A stretch of 64,000 nt of DNA from Cohnella algarum (GTDB lineage Bacteria > Bacillota > Bacilli > Paenibacillales > Paenibacillaceae): contig NZ_JAFHKM010000002.1 in assembly GCF_016937515.1 (NCBI RefSeq), positions 682,001 through 746,000 on the forward strand. The letters run 5' to 3'. The notes beneath the pieces are model-generated. The model was given only the letters and a program-made list of their open reading frames with translations, was not told where the DNA came from and searched no databases. The position numbers were made by a program, and so were the translations under genes. Shown here one piece after another: positions 15,471-25,100 of this stretch (position 1 is its first letter; each line of letters begins with the position of its first letter).

Positions 15471-16366
15471 TGGCGATCCCTCCCCGAGGCGTTGACCGAA
15501 CGGTTCAACAAAATGGTAACGGCCGCCAAAACGACCAGCAGCGCGATGGAAATGACCGAGGCGAACGACCAGTCGAAAATTTGAATGGCCTGCTGGTAAA
15601 TGATTTGCGCCAGCAGCTGGATTTTGCCCTGGCCGACGATGCCCGGCGTCGCGAAGGAGCCGAGCGTCCCGCCGAACACGAGCGCGCTGCCGGCCATCAT
15701 GCCCCCTTTGGACAGCGGGAGCGTGACGCGGACGAACGCCGTGAACGAGCTTGCGCCGAGGCTGGACGCCGCGTCCAGCACGTTGGCCGGAATGGACCGC
15801 AGCGAGTTGACGATGCACAGCACCATGAACGGCAAAAACCCGTGCACGAGCGCGACGACGACCGCGCCGTACGTGCCGAGGAAGTTATGGGGCTGCGACA
15901 GCAGCCCCATGTCCCTCAGCGCGACGTTGATCGGCCCGTAGCGGGCGAACATGAGGTACCAGCCGAGCGACTGCAGCAGCGCTCCGCTGAACAGCGGCGT
16001 AAGCACGACCGTGATCAGGGTCGTCTTGACGAACGATTTCGCTTTATAAATGTGGTAGGCCAGCAAATAGCCGACGACGAGCGAAACGGCGACGACGATG
16101 ACCGCCAGCAGCAGCGTCGTTCCGATCACCTTGATGAAATAAGGATCGGAGAAAAACCGCGAAAAGCTGCCGAGCGATAAATCCCGCTCCCACATCGTCC
16201 GCTCCGGCTGATTCGCCTGAAAGCTGTTGATCAGCAGCACGATAGCCGGAATCAAAAACACGGCCCAGTAGACAAGCATGGCGGGAGAGAGCAGCGCCAC
16301 CTTGGACCACAGCTGTCTTTGCCCCGCCGGATTCGGCCGCCGGGACTCCGCGATTGCTTTTTCCAT
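15467..16366 (-). CDS. ABC transporter permease, PotB type
   Basis: A 299-residue membrane permease with a hydrophobic N-terminal helix (LLSPAMLVYWAVFLIPAIVLL), a periplasm-facing loop, and five further helices. The EAA-like loop reads DAASSLGASSFTAFVRVTLP. It forms the channel with the PotC-type subunit whose start overlaps its stop. ATG at 16366 follows GGGGGAGAGG. The gene begins 37 bases after the stop of the binding-protein gene, so the order binding protein - permease - permease is conserved as in pot operons. Confidence 0.9.
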   Translation of the reverse strand: MEKAIAESRRPNPAGQRQLWSKVALLSPAMLVYWAVFLIPAIVLLINSFQANQPERTMWERDLSLGSFSRFFSDPYFIKVIGTTLLLAVIVVAVSLVVGYLLAYHIYKAKSFVKTTLITVVLTPLFSGALLQSLGWYLMFARYGPINVALRDMGLLSQPHNFLGTYGAVVVALVHGFLPFMVLCIVNSLRSIPANVLDAASSLGASSFTAFVRVTLPLSKGGMMAGSALVFGGTLGSFATPGIVGQGKIQLLAQIIYQQAIQIFDWSFASVISIALLVVLAAVTILLNRSVNASGRDRQ

Positions 16367-16403
16367 CCGCCTCTCCCCCTTTCAAATGTTGGACATGCTT
16401 ACG

Positions 16404-17543
16404 TCAGTTGGCGAGAATTTCGGTGTTCCATTTTTGCGTCCAGTCGGACCGTTTGGAAATGATGTAATCCCAGTCCAGCACTTCCAGCTTGCTGACCGCT
16501 TCCTCGCCGTACACGATTTGCGCGGCAAGGTCGTCCGGCACCGTCACTTCCTTGTTCGTCGGCCCGAAGAACAGATCCGTCGCGAAATGCTCCTGCGTCT
16601 CGACGCCGATCGCGAGATTGACGAATTCCTTGGCCAGTTCGGGAACCTTCGTGCCTTTGGCGATGACGATCGTGTCTTTTGCCATGACCGGTCCCGGGCT
16701 GTTCGGGGATACGAATTCGACCGGAAAGCCCTTCTTGATATATTCGTTCGCGTAGCTGTTGAAGATAGGCGCGGCCAGCACGCTGCCGTTTTTCATTTCC
16801 AGGAACAATTCGTCCAGGTTGGAATACGACATCGGAACCGGGCCCAGCTCTTTCAGCTTGTCGAAGTTCGCTTGATCGTCCTGCTCCGTTTTGCCGAACG
16901 CTTTGCCGGCAATCGCGACAAGCGCGTCGCCCTCGAAGCCCGGATACGTCGGGAACGCGACCTTGCCTTTCAAGTCCTCGCGCCACAGATCGGCCCATTC
17001 GGCGATCGGCTCCGTCACGAGGTCTTTGTTGTACACGATGCCCAGGCCCATGAACGTCATGCCGTAGCCGTTTTCCTGAGCGGCCGGGTATAGCTGCGAG
17101 AAGTTCGGAATGCTCGGATCGACCGGATCGGCGACGCCGTCGTCGATCGCCTGCTTGGATTCGTACAAATTCAGGAACGCCACGTCCATCGTCGGATTGC
17201 CTTTTTCGGCGTACATTTTGGCGAGGCGGTCGCCGGTTCCCCCGAGCACAAGCTCGACGGTGGCGCCTTGCGCTTCCAGCGGTTCGACGACGTATTTCTC
17301 GATCGTTTCGGCGTACGATCCGCCCCAAACGCCGACGACGAGCTTCTGGCCTTCGAAGCTTTTTTCGCCGGATGCGGCCGGAGAAGACGAGGCCGAGGAT
17401 GCCGACGGAGACGCGGACGGGGATGCCGGACTCGAGCTGGCTCCCGAATTGCCGTTGTTGCTTCCGCAAGCGGACAAGACGAGCATGGCAAGCACGACAA
17501 CGGACGACAGCGATGCGATACGATGGTTTCTGACCCTTTTCAC
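16404..17543 (-). CDS. Extracellular solute-binding lipoprotein, PotD type
   Basis: First gene of the long operon: 379 residues with a lipoprotein signal peptide (basic start, hydrophobic core, lipobox LSACGS, Cys about residue 26), then a Ser/Ala/Pro-rich linker and a type-2 periplasmic-binding fold beginning LVVGVWGGSYAET. It would be anchored outside the membrane and hand ligand to the PotB/PotC permeases. The GTG start at 17543 is chosen because GAGGAGGG lies at ideal distance; a longer frame upstream has no ribosome binding site. A sigma-A-like promoter lies about 45 bases upstream. The ligand is inferred to be a nucleoside or N-heterocycle from the operon. Confidence 0.92.
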   Translation of the reverse strand: MKRVRNHRIASLSSVVVLAMLVLSACGSNNGNSGASSSPASPSASPSASSASSSPAASGEKSFEGQKLVVGVWGGSYAETIEKYVVEPLEAQGATVELVLGGTGDRLAKMYAEKGNPTMDVAFLNLYESKQAIDDGVADPVDPSIPNFSQLYPAAQENGYGMTFMGLGIVYNKDLVTEPIAEWADLWREDLKGKVAFPTYPGFEGDALVAIAGKAFGKTEQDDQANFDKLKELGPVPMSYSNLDELFLEMKNGSVLAAPIFNSYANEYIKKGFPVEFVSPNSPGPVMAKDTIVIAKGTKVPELAKEFVNLAIGVETQEHFATDLFFGPTNKEVTVPDDLAAQIVYGEEAVSKLEVLDWDYIISKRSDWTQKWNTEILAN

Positions 17544-17588
17544 TCCAATAGCCCTCCTCAGATGCTTTGTATGTTAGGTTCTGAGGAG

Positions 17589-17617
17589 AGTATACGAGAC
17601 AATCGAATTTTATGTAA
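17589..17617 (-). promoter_or_regulatory. Sigma-A-like promoter of the importer/nucleoside operon
   Basis: Read leftwards: -35 TTACAT (17612-17617), 17-bp spacer, -10 TATACT (17589-17594), 46 bases upstream of the binding-protein GTG start. The intergenic region to the divergent creatininase gene is AT-rich and is where the PucR-type regulator would be expected to act; I see no convincing operator. Confidence 0.55.
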
Positions 17618-17785
17618 ATTAACATAACGCCGTTTTGGACGCACAACCTAAAAAGCGGTCTTTTTTTGTACGGGAAACTAAAATAAGCGTCAATCTCTTT
17701 TAAAATAGTGATCGAACCCAAAATTATTGTTATATTTTATTACACGAAAATTCTTTATACTAATAGAAAAGCGAGGGGACGCCCA

Positions 17786-18574
17786 ATGCGTACGAGATAC
17801 GAAGGGCGCGTCTGGAACGACCGGTTCCTGCCGCGGCTCACCACTAAAGAAATCGCCGACATTCCGAAGGAGAAAGCGCTGCTCGTCCTGCCGATCGCTT
17901 CCGTCGAACAGCACGGCCGCCATCTCCCCGTGTTTACCGATTCCCTGCTGAACGAGACGCTGATCGAGGGGGCGCTTGCGCTGCTGCCGGAGGAAGCGCC
18001 GGTATGGCTGCTGCCGCCGCTCTCCTACGGAAAGAGCAACGAGCACGACGGCTTTTCCGGAACATTCTCGCTGTCGACGGCGACGATGACGGCGATTTTG
18101 TCGGAGCTGATGGGCTGCATGCATAAGGACGGCTGGAAAAAGCTGATGATCGTCAACAGCCACGGCGGCAACCCGGAACTCATTACGCTGGCGGCAAGAG
18201 ACGCCCGGGTGGAGCTCGGGCTGCAGGTGTTCTTCGTCAACACGGCCGGCTTGTACGCCGATGAATCGTTTACGGCGAGGGAGCTGGAATACGGCATTCA
18301 CGGCGGGGCGCTGGAAACGTCGCTTATGCTCGCAGCCAAGCCCGAATGGGTGAAGCCGGAGCACTACCGGGCCGAATATCCGACCGTGGCGGAATGCTCC
18401 TGCTTCAAGCTCGGCGGCGACGTCTCGCTTGCGTGGACCACCCGCGACCTGTCGGAAACCGGGGTCATCGGCGATCCGACCGGGTCCACCGAAGAAATCG
18501 GCCGTCGGATGTACGAGCGGGTGACACAGAAAATGTCCGAAATCGTGCTGAGCGCCGTCTCGACCGACTATTAA
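17786..18574 (+). CDS. Creatininase-family amidohydrolase
   Basis: A 262-residue protein of the creatininase fold, whose members hydrolyse cyclic or formyl amides (creatinine, FAPy compounds, mycofactocin-type substrates) with two metals. Metal ligands are visible: Glu and His in ASVEQHGRHLPVFTD, the Asp of the same stretch, His in IVNSHGGNPEL, and Glu in GGALETSLML. ATG at 17786 follows GAGGGG at about 8 bases; the frame is open upstream but AT-rich and non-coding in appearance. It diverges from the binding-protein gene and is followed by the PucR-type regulator 38 bases later, so it probably belongs to the same regulon and supplies another ring-opening or amide-cleaving step. Confidence 0.87.
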   Translation: MRTRYEGRVWNDRFLPRLTTKEIADIPKEKALLVLPIASVEQHGRHLPVFTDSLLNETLIEGALALLPEEAPVWLLPPLSYGKSNEHDGFSGTFSLSTATMTAILSELMGCMHKDGWKKLMIVNSHGGNPELITLAARDARVELGLQVFFVNTAGLYADESFTARELEYGIHGGALETSLMLAAKPEWVKPEHYRAEYPTVAECSCFKLGGDVSLAWTTRDLSETGVIGDPTGSTEEIGRRMYERVTQKMSEIVLSAVSTDY

Positions 18575-18612
18575 GACGCAGGCGCCCGTTCATCCAGAAG
18601 GGGGAAACCGAC

Positions 18613-20219
18613 ATGCATCTCACCGTAGAAGAAGCCCTCCGCATCTATCCGTTGTCCCGTTCCCGCATCGTGGCGGGGGCCGAAGGCGCGGGCCGCGTCA
18701 TCAAATCGGTCAACATGATGGATGCCCCGGACGTCTCCGACTGGGTCAAAGCCGGAGAAATGCTGTTTACGACCGCCTTCGCCATCAAGGATACGCCGGA
18801 GGATTTCCTCCGGCTGCTGCAAAAGCTGAACGAACGGGGCTCGGCCGGACTTGGCATCAAGCTCGGCCGCTATTGGAAGCAGATCCCCCGGTCGTCATCG
18901 AGGAAGCGAACCGGCTTCATTTTCCCGTGCTGGAGCTGCCGTACGAATTTACGTTCGCCGACCAGATGAACGCGCTCGTCGAAGCCGAAATCGAGAAAAG
19001 CACCCGCAAGTTGCACGACGCGCTGGACAAGCAGAAAAGCCTCATGCGCTTCGCCATGCAGCCCGGCGATTCGGCCAATCATTTTCAGCGGATCGGGGAC
19101 ATTTTGTCGTATCCGATCGTCATCGTCGGCGCAAGGGGGCAAATTTTGTACAACACGTGCGATTGGCCCGAAGCCGAAGTGCTGAAGGATTGGCCGTGGA
19201 ACCCGAAATTCGACAAATCGCGCTCGCTCAGCGGCTGGCGCTGCACGATCCCGCTCATCCAGGACGGCGAGTGCTGCGGTTTTCTGCTCGTCATGCCCCG
19301 CCATGCGACGATCATCCAGGAGGAGGAAGGGCTTTTTCACCAAGCCGCCGAGATTCTTTCCTTCCATATGGACCGGTTTCAGGACGAGCGCCAATCCGTG
19401 TCCGGCTACCGCTGGTCGCTCGTGCTGGAACGCTACTTGCAAAAGCGGATTACGCCCGAGCAATTTCTCGAGCAAACCCGCGCCCTCCGCCAAAACGTTC
19501 GCGACTGCGCCTACCTATGCGTCAAAACCGCGATCTATCCGGAATCTCCCGGCGAGGACGCTCCCCACAAAGGGCTGCGAAAAATCCGCCGCGAGCTGAT
19601 GTACCACCCGTATTTGAGCCCGATCGGCTCCCACCATCTTTTTGTCGGCAGCGAAATGGTCACCCTGTTCGCGCTGCCCGCCGAATCCCGGGAGCTTTCC
19701 GTCCCCGACTTCGTGCAGCGGATCGTCTCCGCCCTCGAGGAGGTCGTCGGGTCGGCGCCTTCCCCGGGCTACCGCTGCTACGTCAGCAAGCCGAAGCTGA
19801 AGCTGGCCGATATTCTGGAGGCGAGCGACGAATGCGACCATGCGAAAAGCATCAGCGAACGCCTTTCGTTCGGGCGCGCGGTCACGCTGTTTTCGGATCT
19901 GGAGCTGAACTACGTTTTTCGCCACATCCCCCGGGACATTCTGGCCGGCTACAGCGACAACCTGCTGCTTCCGCTGCTCGCGAAGGACGAGGAGTATCGG
20001 GCGGAAATGCTGAAGACGCTGGAAGCGTACATGGCCAACGAAGGGAACGTCAACGAGACGGCCAAGGAGCTGTTCGTCCACCGGAACACGGTGCTGTATC
20101 GGCTGGAGAAGGCGAGCGAGCTGCTGCGGATCGATTTGAAAAAAATGAGCGACCAGCTGCAGCTCAAGCTTGCGATGCTGTTCCGGCAGCTGGCGGAGGC
20201 GGAGGACGGGGCCTCCTGA
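18613..20219 (+). pseudogene. PucR-family transcriptional regulator, single-base frameshift
   Basis: The N-terminal PucR domain (MHLTVEEALRIYPLSRSRIV ... GLGIKLGRYWKQI) is in one frame; the rest, beginning PPVVIEEANRLHFPVLELPY and ending in the PucR-type helix-turn-helix (NVNETAKELFVHRNTVLYRL), is in another. They rejoin exactly if the run of five C at 18885-18889 had six. The whole would be about 535 residues, a normal size. PucR proteins control purine and related N-compound catabolism, which fits the neighbouring operon. ATG at 18613 follows AGAAGGGGG. Whether this is a true inactivation, phase-variable tract or sequencing error cannot be told from one sequence. A TTG at 18873 could start a C-terminal fragment. 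Confidence 0.85.
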
Positions 20220-20420
20220 AGGCTGTCAGTCCGTCCCGGCGGCCCTGCTGACGGGGGCGGGGCACCAGGGCGGGCCTGGCAGGAGGTGCGGTGCCTGACA
20301 GGAGGTGGAGCGTTAAGGGGGCGTTCAGCTTATTCATGTTCCCAGGGGAGACGTTTTGTCGTTTCCGGCGCCGCTTTAAGCTCCAGATCCCGGTACGACG
20401 GAGAACAATAATGGAGAATT

Positions 20421-21233
20421 TTACATTTCGGATTTCTCCACTTCGTGCCAGCGATAACCGAGCAGAACAGGCGGCATATATATCGGCATGATCCATGAAT
20501 ATTTGAGTTCAAGGTTCAAGTTTCCGAGCCAGAATCTTCCTTTCTCATCCAATTGCATTTTCCATTTTCCGCTGGCTACGGCTTGTCCTCGATCAACTCG
20601 TTCTCGGGCTTCCTCGTAGGAAAATTCTTCTCCTTTATTGCGTTCAATTTCTGCCAGGGCCAGCTCATAATTCCGCTTTTGTTCCAGTTCTTTCTCTTCG
20701 GTGAATTCAGAGTCGTATACCTCGGAAAAGTCCAAGCCCTTGAGTTTGTGACTTTCGATCAAGTCTTTGAACGCTTCGGTCACAAATACCAATGTAGTAG
20801 CTCGTTCTTTAAATTTGAAAATATAGGTGTCTTCAGGTATTTTTTCGAAATCAAACACAAGCTTATTGAACCCTGCAAGTGAACCGTCTTTGAAAGTTTG
20901 AATATCGGATCGCTTCCAGTCCACACAATCCAGCACCTTCGTCACATTAACCATGTACAAATCCAGCTCTTCATGGATCAAAGGCAGAAACTCGACTTCA
21001 TCTTTTACAAATGGTTCAATCGCTTCCTTGACACGTGCAGAAATAACCGGCTTTGAAGTTAAAAACACCGGAAAATCCTTGTAGCTATTTTTTGTAGCTG
21101 TTTTTACCTTTGCTGGCGACCACAGATCAAGCTTAGGTGTTCCATCAAAACGGGACGTAATTGGATGGGTCTTATCCCTGTCCGATATGAGCACCATTGA
21201 TTTAATATGGTTGTTCCATCCATAAGCTTTCAT
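20421..21233 (-). CDS. Imm11-like (DUF1629) immunity protein, second copy
   Basis: A 270-residue paralogue of the gene immediately upstream. The N-terminal half differs clearly, but residues from about 185 to the end are nearly identical (YDSEFTEEKELEQKRNYELA and the shared KWKMQLDEKGRFWLG stretch). The central segment (KPVISARVKEAIEPFVKDEV, ELDLYMVNVTKVLDCVDW) matches my recollection of Imm11/DUF1629 immunity proteins, which accompany AHH-type nuclease toxins. It would bind and block a toxin in the cytoplasm. The start ATG at 21233 has only a weak GGGTG ribosome binding site, 67 bases after the first copy's stop. It may protect against a different toxin allele. Confidence 0.75.
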   Translation of the reverse strand: MKAYGWNNHIKSMVLISDRDKTHPITSRFDGTPKLDLWSPAKVKTATKNSYKDFPVFLTSKPVISARVKEAIEPFVKDEVEFLPLIHEELDLYMVNVTKVLDCVDWKRSDIQTFKDGSLAGFNKLVFDFEKIPEDTYIFKFKERATTLVFVTEAFKDLIESHKLKGLDFSEVYDSEFTEEKELEQKRNYELALAEIERNKGEEFSYEEARERVDRGQAVASGKWKMQLDEKGRFWLGNLNLELKYSWIMPIYMPPVLLGYRWHEVEKSEM

Positions 21234-21300
21234 TTATCAGCACCCAATTTCAAGATGTGTTCACACTTATAAAGCAGCGGAGGCCTCGTCATCCAACTCT

Positions 21301-22131
21301 TTAAATTTCGGATTTCTCCACTTCGTGCCAGCGATAACCGAGCAAAACAGGCGGCATATATATCGGCATGATCCATGAATATTTGAGTTCGAGGTTCAAG
21401 TCTCCGAGCCAGAATCTGCCTTTCTCATCCAATTGCATCTTCCATTTTCCGCTGGCTACGGCTTGTCCTCGATCAACACGCTCTAAGGCTTCCTCGTAGG
21501 AAAATTCCTCGCCTTTATGGCGTTCGATTTCCGCCAAAGCCAACTCGTAGTTCCGTTTTTGTTCCAGTTCCTTCTCTTCGGTGAATTCAGAGTCGTATAC
21601 AACCGAAAAATCCAAGCCTTTGAGATTTTGGCTTTCAATCAGGTTTTTAAATGCTTCCGTGACGTATACACAAATCCTAACAGTCTCTTTAATTTTAAAC
21701 ATATACGTACTGGCAGGAATCTTTCCAAAATCGAATACAAGTTTATTGAAGCCGGCAAATTTCCCTTTAGTCGTCAACTTAACATCAGATCGTTCCCAGT
21801 TGACACAATTCAGTACATTCGTCACATTAATCATGTACAAATCCAGTTTTTCATGCATCAAGGGGAGAAACTCAACTTCCTCTTGTACAAAGAGCTTGAT
21901 TACTTCTTTGACACGAGAAGAAACGACAGGTTTTCCAGTAATATATTTTGGAAAGTCATTATAGGATTCCTCGCTATTGTAGGATTCTTCGACGATCGTT
22001 TCTACCAAAATAGGTGACCAAGATTGGAGCTTGGATCCTCCCTCAAACCTAGAGGAAATCGGATGGCTTTCGTCATTGTACGATGTAATTGGCACGGATT
22101 TATAATGACTTCTTAGTTCATAAATTCTCAC
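21301..22131 (-). CDS. Imm11-like (DUF1629) immunity protein, toxin-proximal copy
   Basis: About 276 residues, beginning 13 bases after the stop of the giant toxin gene. Seen: SHPISSRFEGG, KPVVSSRVKEVIKLFVQEEV and LDLYMINVTNVLNCVNW in the order found in DUF1629/Imm11 proteins. I choose the GTG at 22131, which follows GAGGTGA at 5 bases and makes the N-terminus align with the second copy (MRIYELRSHYKS against MKAYGWNNHIKS); a GTG at 22140 sits on the ribosome binding site itself. The GAGGTGA overlaps the toxin stop region, so the two are translationally coupled, as expected for toxin and immunity. Predicted cytoplasmic partner of the AHH nuclease domain. Confidence 0.8.
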   Translation of the reverse strand: MRIYELRSHYKSVPITSYNDESHPISSRFEGGSKLQSWSPILVETIVEESYNSEESYNDFPKYITGKPVVSSRVKEVIKLFVQEEVEFLPLMHEKLDLYMINVTNVLNCVNWERSDVKLTTKGKFAGFNKLVFDFGKIPASTYMFKIKETVRICVYVTEAFKNLIESQNLKGLDFSVVYDSEFTEEKELEQKRNYELALAEIERHKGEEFSYEEALERVDRGQAVASGKWKMQLDEKGRFWLGDLNLELKYSWIMPIYMPPVLLGYRWHEVEKSEI

Positions 22132-22144
22132 TTCGTTCACCTCA

Positions 22145-25100
22145 TTAATTGTTTAAATTTCCAAGTTTCAATCTTCCATGAAGTAAGTCTTGACGGATAT
22201 CGTTCAACACTTTCACTATTTCATCGCGATCATCTCTTACAGGATCAATTTGTTTAAGCACAAACTCAAAATACTCCGACACGTGATATCCATTATGAGT
22301 TGTCATGGTTTGCCCGTCTATAACAGTAGTGGAGGCTCCTTTTCCTGGAGGCAAGTAAACTCCATTTGCAGAGGAATTTAGATCGATTCCATTTTCATCC
22401 AATATATCCTGAAGTTCCTTAGCAAATCCATTAGGTGACGGTTTCTTATAAGGCACAATATGGTGAGCAGCCCAACCATTTGGCTTTTCCAGCCCCGTTG
22501 CCTTTTTAATTTCAGCTTCCAAGATAGCAGATGGAGTCCCTTTTACCCTGTTGGTTAATTTATTTGGACTCACATTAGCGTAATTTTGAATCTGACAAAC
22601 ATCAAGAAGATTATGCGTCAGAATGCCAAGGTCCGAGATATAATACGTATGAAAATCGCTAACTGTAAAGTTGTAAACCTGTTTGACTTCATATCTGACA
22701 GTTATTGCATCAACTGTGAGAAGATTACCGGTCTCGGTTTCTAGCTGATCGCCGGGTTTTAGTTCATCAGCCGGTACCCAACCTTCTCCCTTTACCCAGA
22801 AAGGATGATTACCCGTTGTCTCTATCGTTGTATCGCCGATTTTTAAGGTGAATATTTCTTCTGTCTGACTGCTGAAAAGTTTCTCGACCGGTTTAAAGGC
22901 TTGGACGCCTGTATCCGTATATTTGGCCAGAACGAGGTCGCCGACTTGTATATCCTCTACCGGTTTAACCCCGTCTTTGGTCGTTATACTGGTTCCCTCA
23001 GGCAAACAACCGCATGGGTTCGATTTATAAATCTTGTTGAACTTCTTGGCACCCGCGATTCCGTTCCCCACATACGGAACGATGGAAGCAGTGGATAACA
23101 ATGCACCAGCATAATCACCGTTTACAAGGTATATCACACCATTTAATACATCAGCACTCTCTCCGATAAATGGAATCATACCAATGGTGGTGATCGTACA
23201 TTGTAATTTCGCTAAATCTGTTGGTTCGTCATCACAACTAACCAGTTGATCGGCCTTCTGCCAAAACATTCTGAGCCCGGTCACGCCGTACATATCCCCG
23301 AACCAAGCCTCATACGCGGTTAGAGGCGGAGTCCACGTATCCGGATCATAAACATACCGCTCAAAGTAGTTATAGCATTGTTTGCAGCTATTGATATCCT
23401 TGGCCGTAATCTCTTTCCCGTTTACATGCGTATACGGAACAGGAATGACGTTAAGCCGGTTCAAGGGATCGTTAAATACCTCTACACGATATGCCGAGGC
23501 GTCTTTTTTCTTCGTACCGTCCATTCGGTACACATAGATTTTGTAATTTCCGCTTTTCGCCCAGTAATACGTCCTGCCGGATTGCGAATAGGAACTGGCG
23601 AACAAATTTTTAGAGGATGCGGTTGAATTAACCGAACCGTCCCACCGGATGGTCGTGCTCTGACCGGCCTGGAAATTGCCCGTCATCGTTGTTTCATAAA
23701 CCGTGTAGGCGTCCTGTCCGGTCGTGACCTGAATGAACAATTGGGAGTGATTTTTTTTGTGCTTGTAATTGACTTCTACATAGTCTCCGGAATCAATCGT
23801 AGCATCGAAGCTGTTGCTCAAATTCGCGCTGAATGCCCGGAGCGCTGCCATTTCCTCTCCGTAATTGCCGTGAGTATAAGAAATTTCATTTAAATCGGCA
23901 GACAATTCATAAGCATAACCGGAAAAATTCCACGCGAGGGCTTGCCTGTTCGTATGAAGGACATCGTTTTCTACCCGCAAATAATAGATGCCCGCATCGA
24001 GATTAAAGACCTGCTCGCCCTCAAGGTCGAAATATCCCCTCACATTCCCGTTCGCATCCTCAATAGCCCCTTCTCCGGCGGAGAGGTACAAACTGATCTG
24101 GCGAGGCTCCGTCAGTTCGATGCGATAATAATCGACGTCATACAAGGACGTTATCGTGGCCGGATTGCCGTTGGCGTCGGTGTCGACCAATTGTCCGAAA
24201 GTCAGGCTGCGGGCGGAAGTTCTGCTGGCTTGCTCCATCGATTCCACAACGAACCGTGCCTGCAGGCCATTAAAGGAACCGAAGCTTCTAACGACTAAAT
24301 AATAGGTCGTTCCCGCATTCAAATTTACTTCAAGCTTGGAGAACAGCTCTCCATAGGGTTTGTAGCTTTTGACATCGTCATTAAAATCAATCAGATTTTG
24401 CAAATCCGGGTCCGCATATAATCCGATCTCCGTATCGTTCAGTTGCGCCAGTCCGGGATAGTTTGCCGTAAAAAACCGATACGTTCCCGAGTGCGAAGGA
24501 GTAAATTGCAAATAGGCGTCTTCTCCCCGCGGCACGGACAAATCGACGGGTTGCCCCAACTGCATCGCCGCAAATGACGCTTCGCCCGCAGATGTAGCCG
24601 TCAATCGCGCAAATACTTTACCGCCATTGACTTCGTTAACTTGCACATAGTACGGAGTTCCCGCACTCAAATTCACGATAACCTCGGAATAAACCGAATC
24701 GTTCTTGTCATCGTTATAGCCATTCGTAATGGGGATGGCCATGTCCAGATTGGAGTATACAGCGAGTTCGGTATCGTTAGATCTGGAAGCGGAACTTCCA
24801 CTGTACGGACTGGTTGAAAAACGGTATTTTCCGTTCTGGGCCGGAATAAAGACGTATACATTGCTGCTGCCCGACTGCTGATGGATATCAACGGGCTGAT
24901 CCAGTTGAAGATAGGGGATGGTCGAGCTGACTACGTCCGCCGTCACGCGAGCGCGAAGACGCGTGGAATCGAAGCCGGATACCCTGACATAATACGTTTG
25001 TCCCCCGACCAGACTGATGCTAATTTCCGAAAACACGGTATCGTCGACATCGTCGTTAACGGCGAGAGCCTTGGTCAGTTGAAGATCCGAATAAATGCCG

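Noticed and set aside
20220..20420. Riboswitch or terminator between the PucR and immunity genes
   Set aside because: Only short GC-rich direct repeats (CAGGAGGTG) are present; I could not fold a convincing terminator or a known riboswitch core.
22600..23020. Intein inside the giant protein
   Set aside because: The HINT domain is followed directly by an AHH nuclease and immunity genes and preceded by a pretoxin segment, with no host protein continuing after it, which fits a toxin-releasing HINT rather than an intein.
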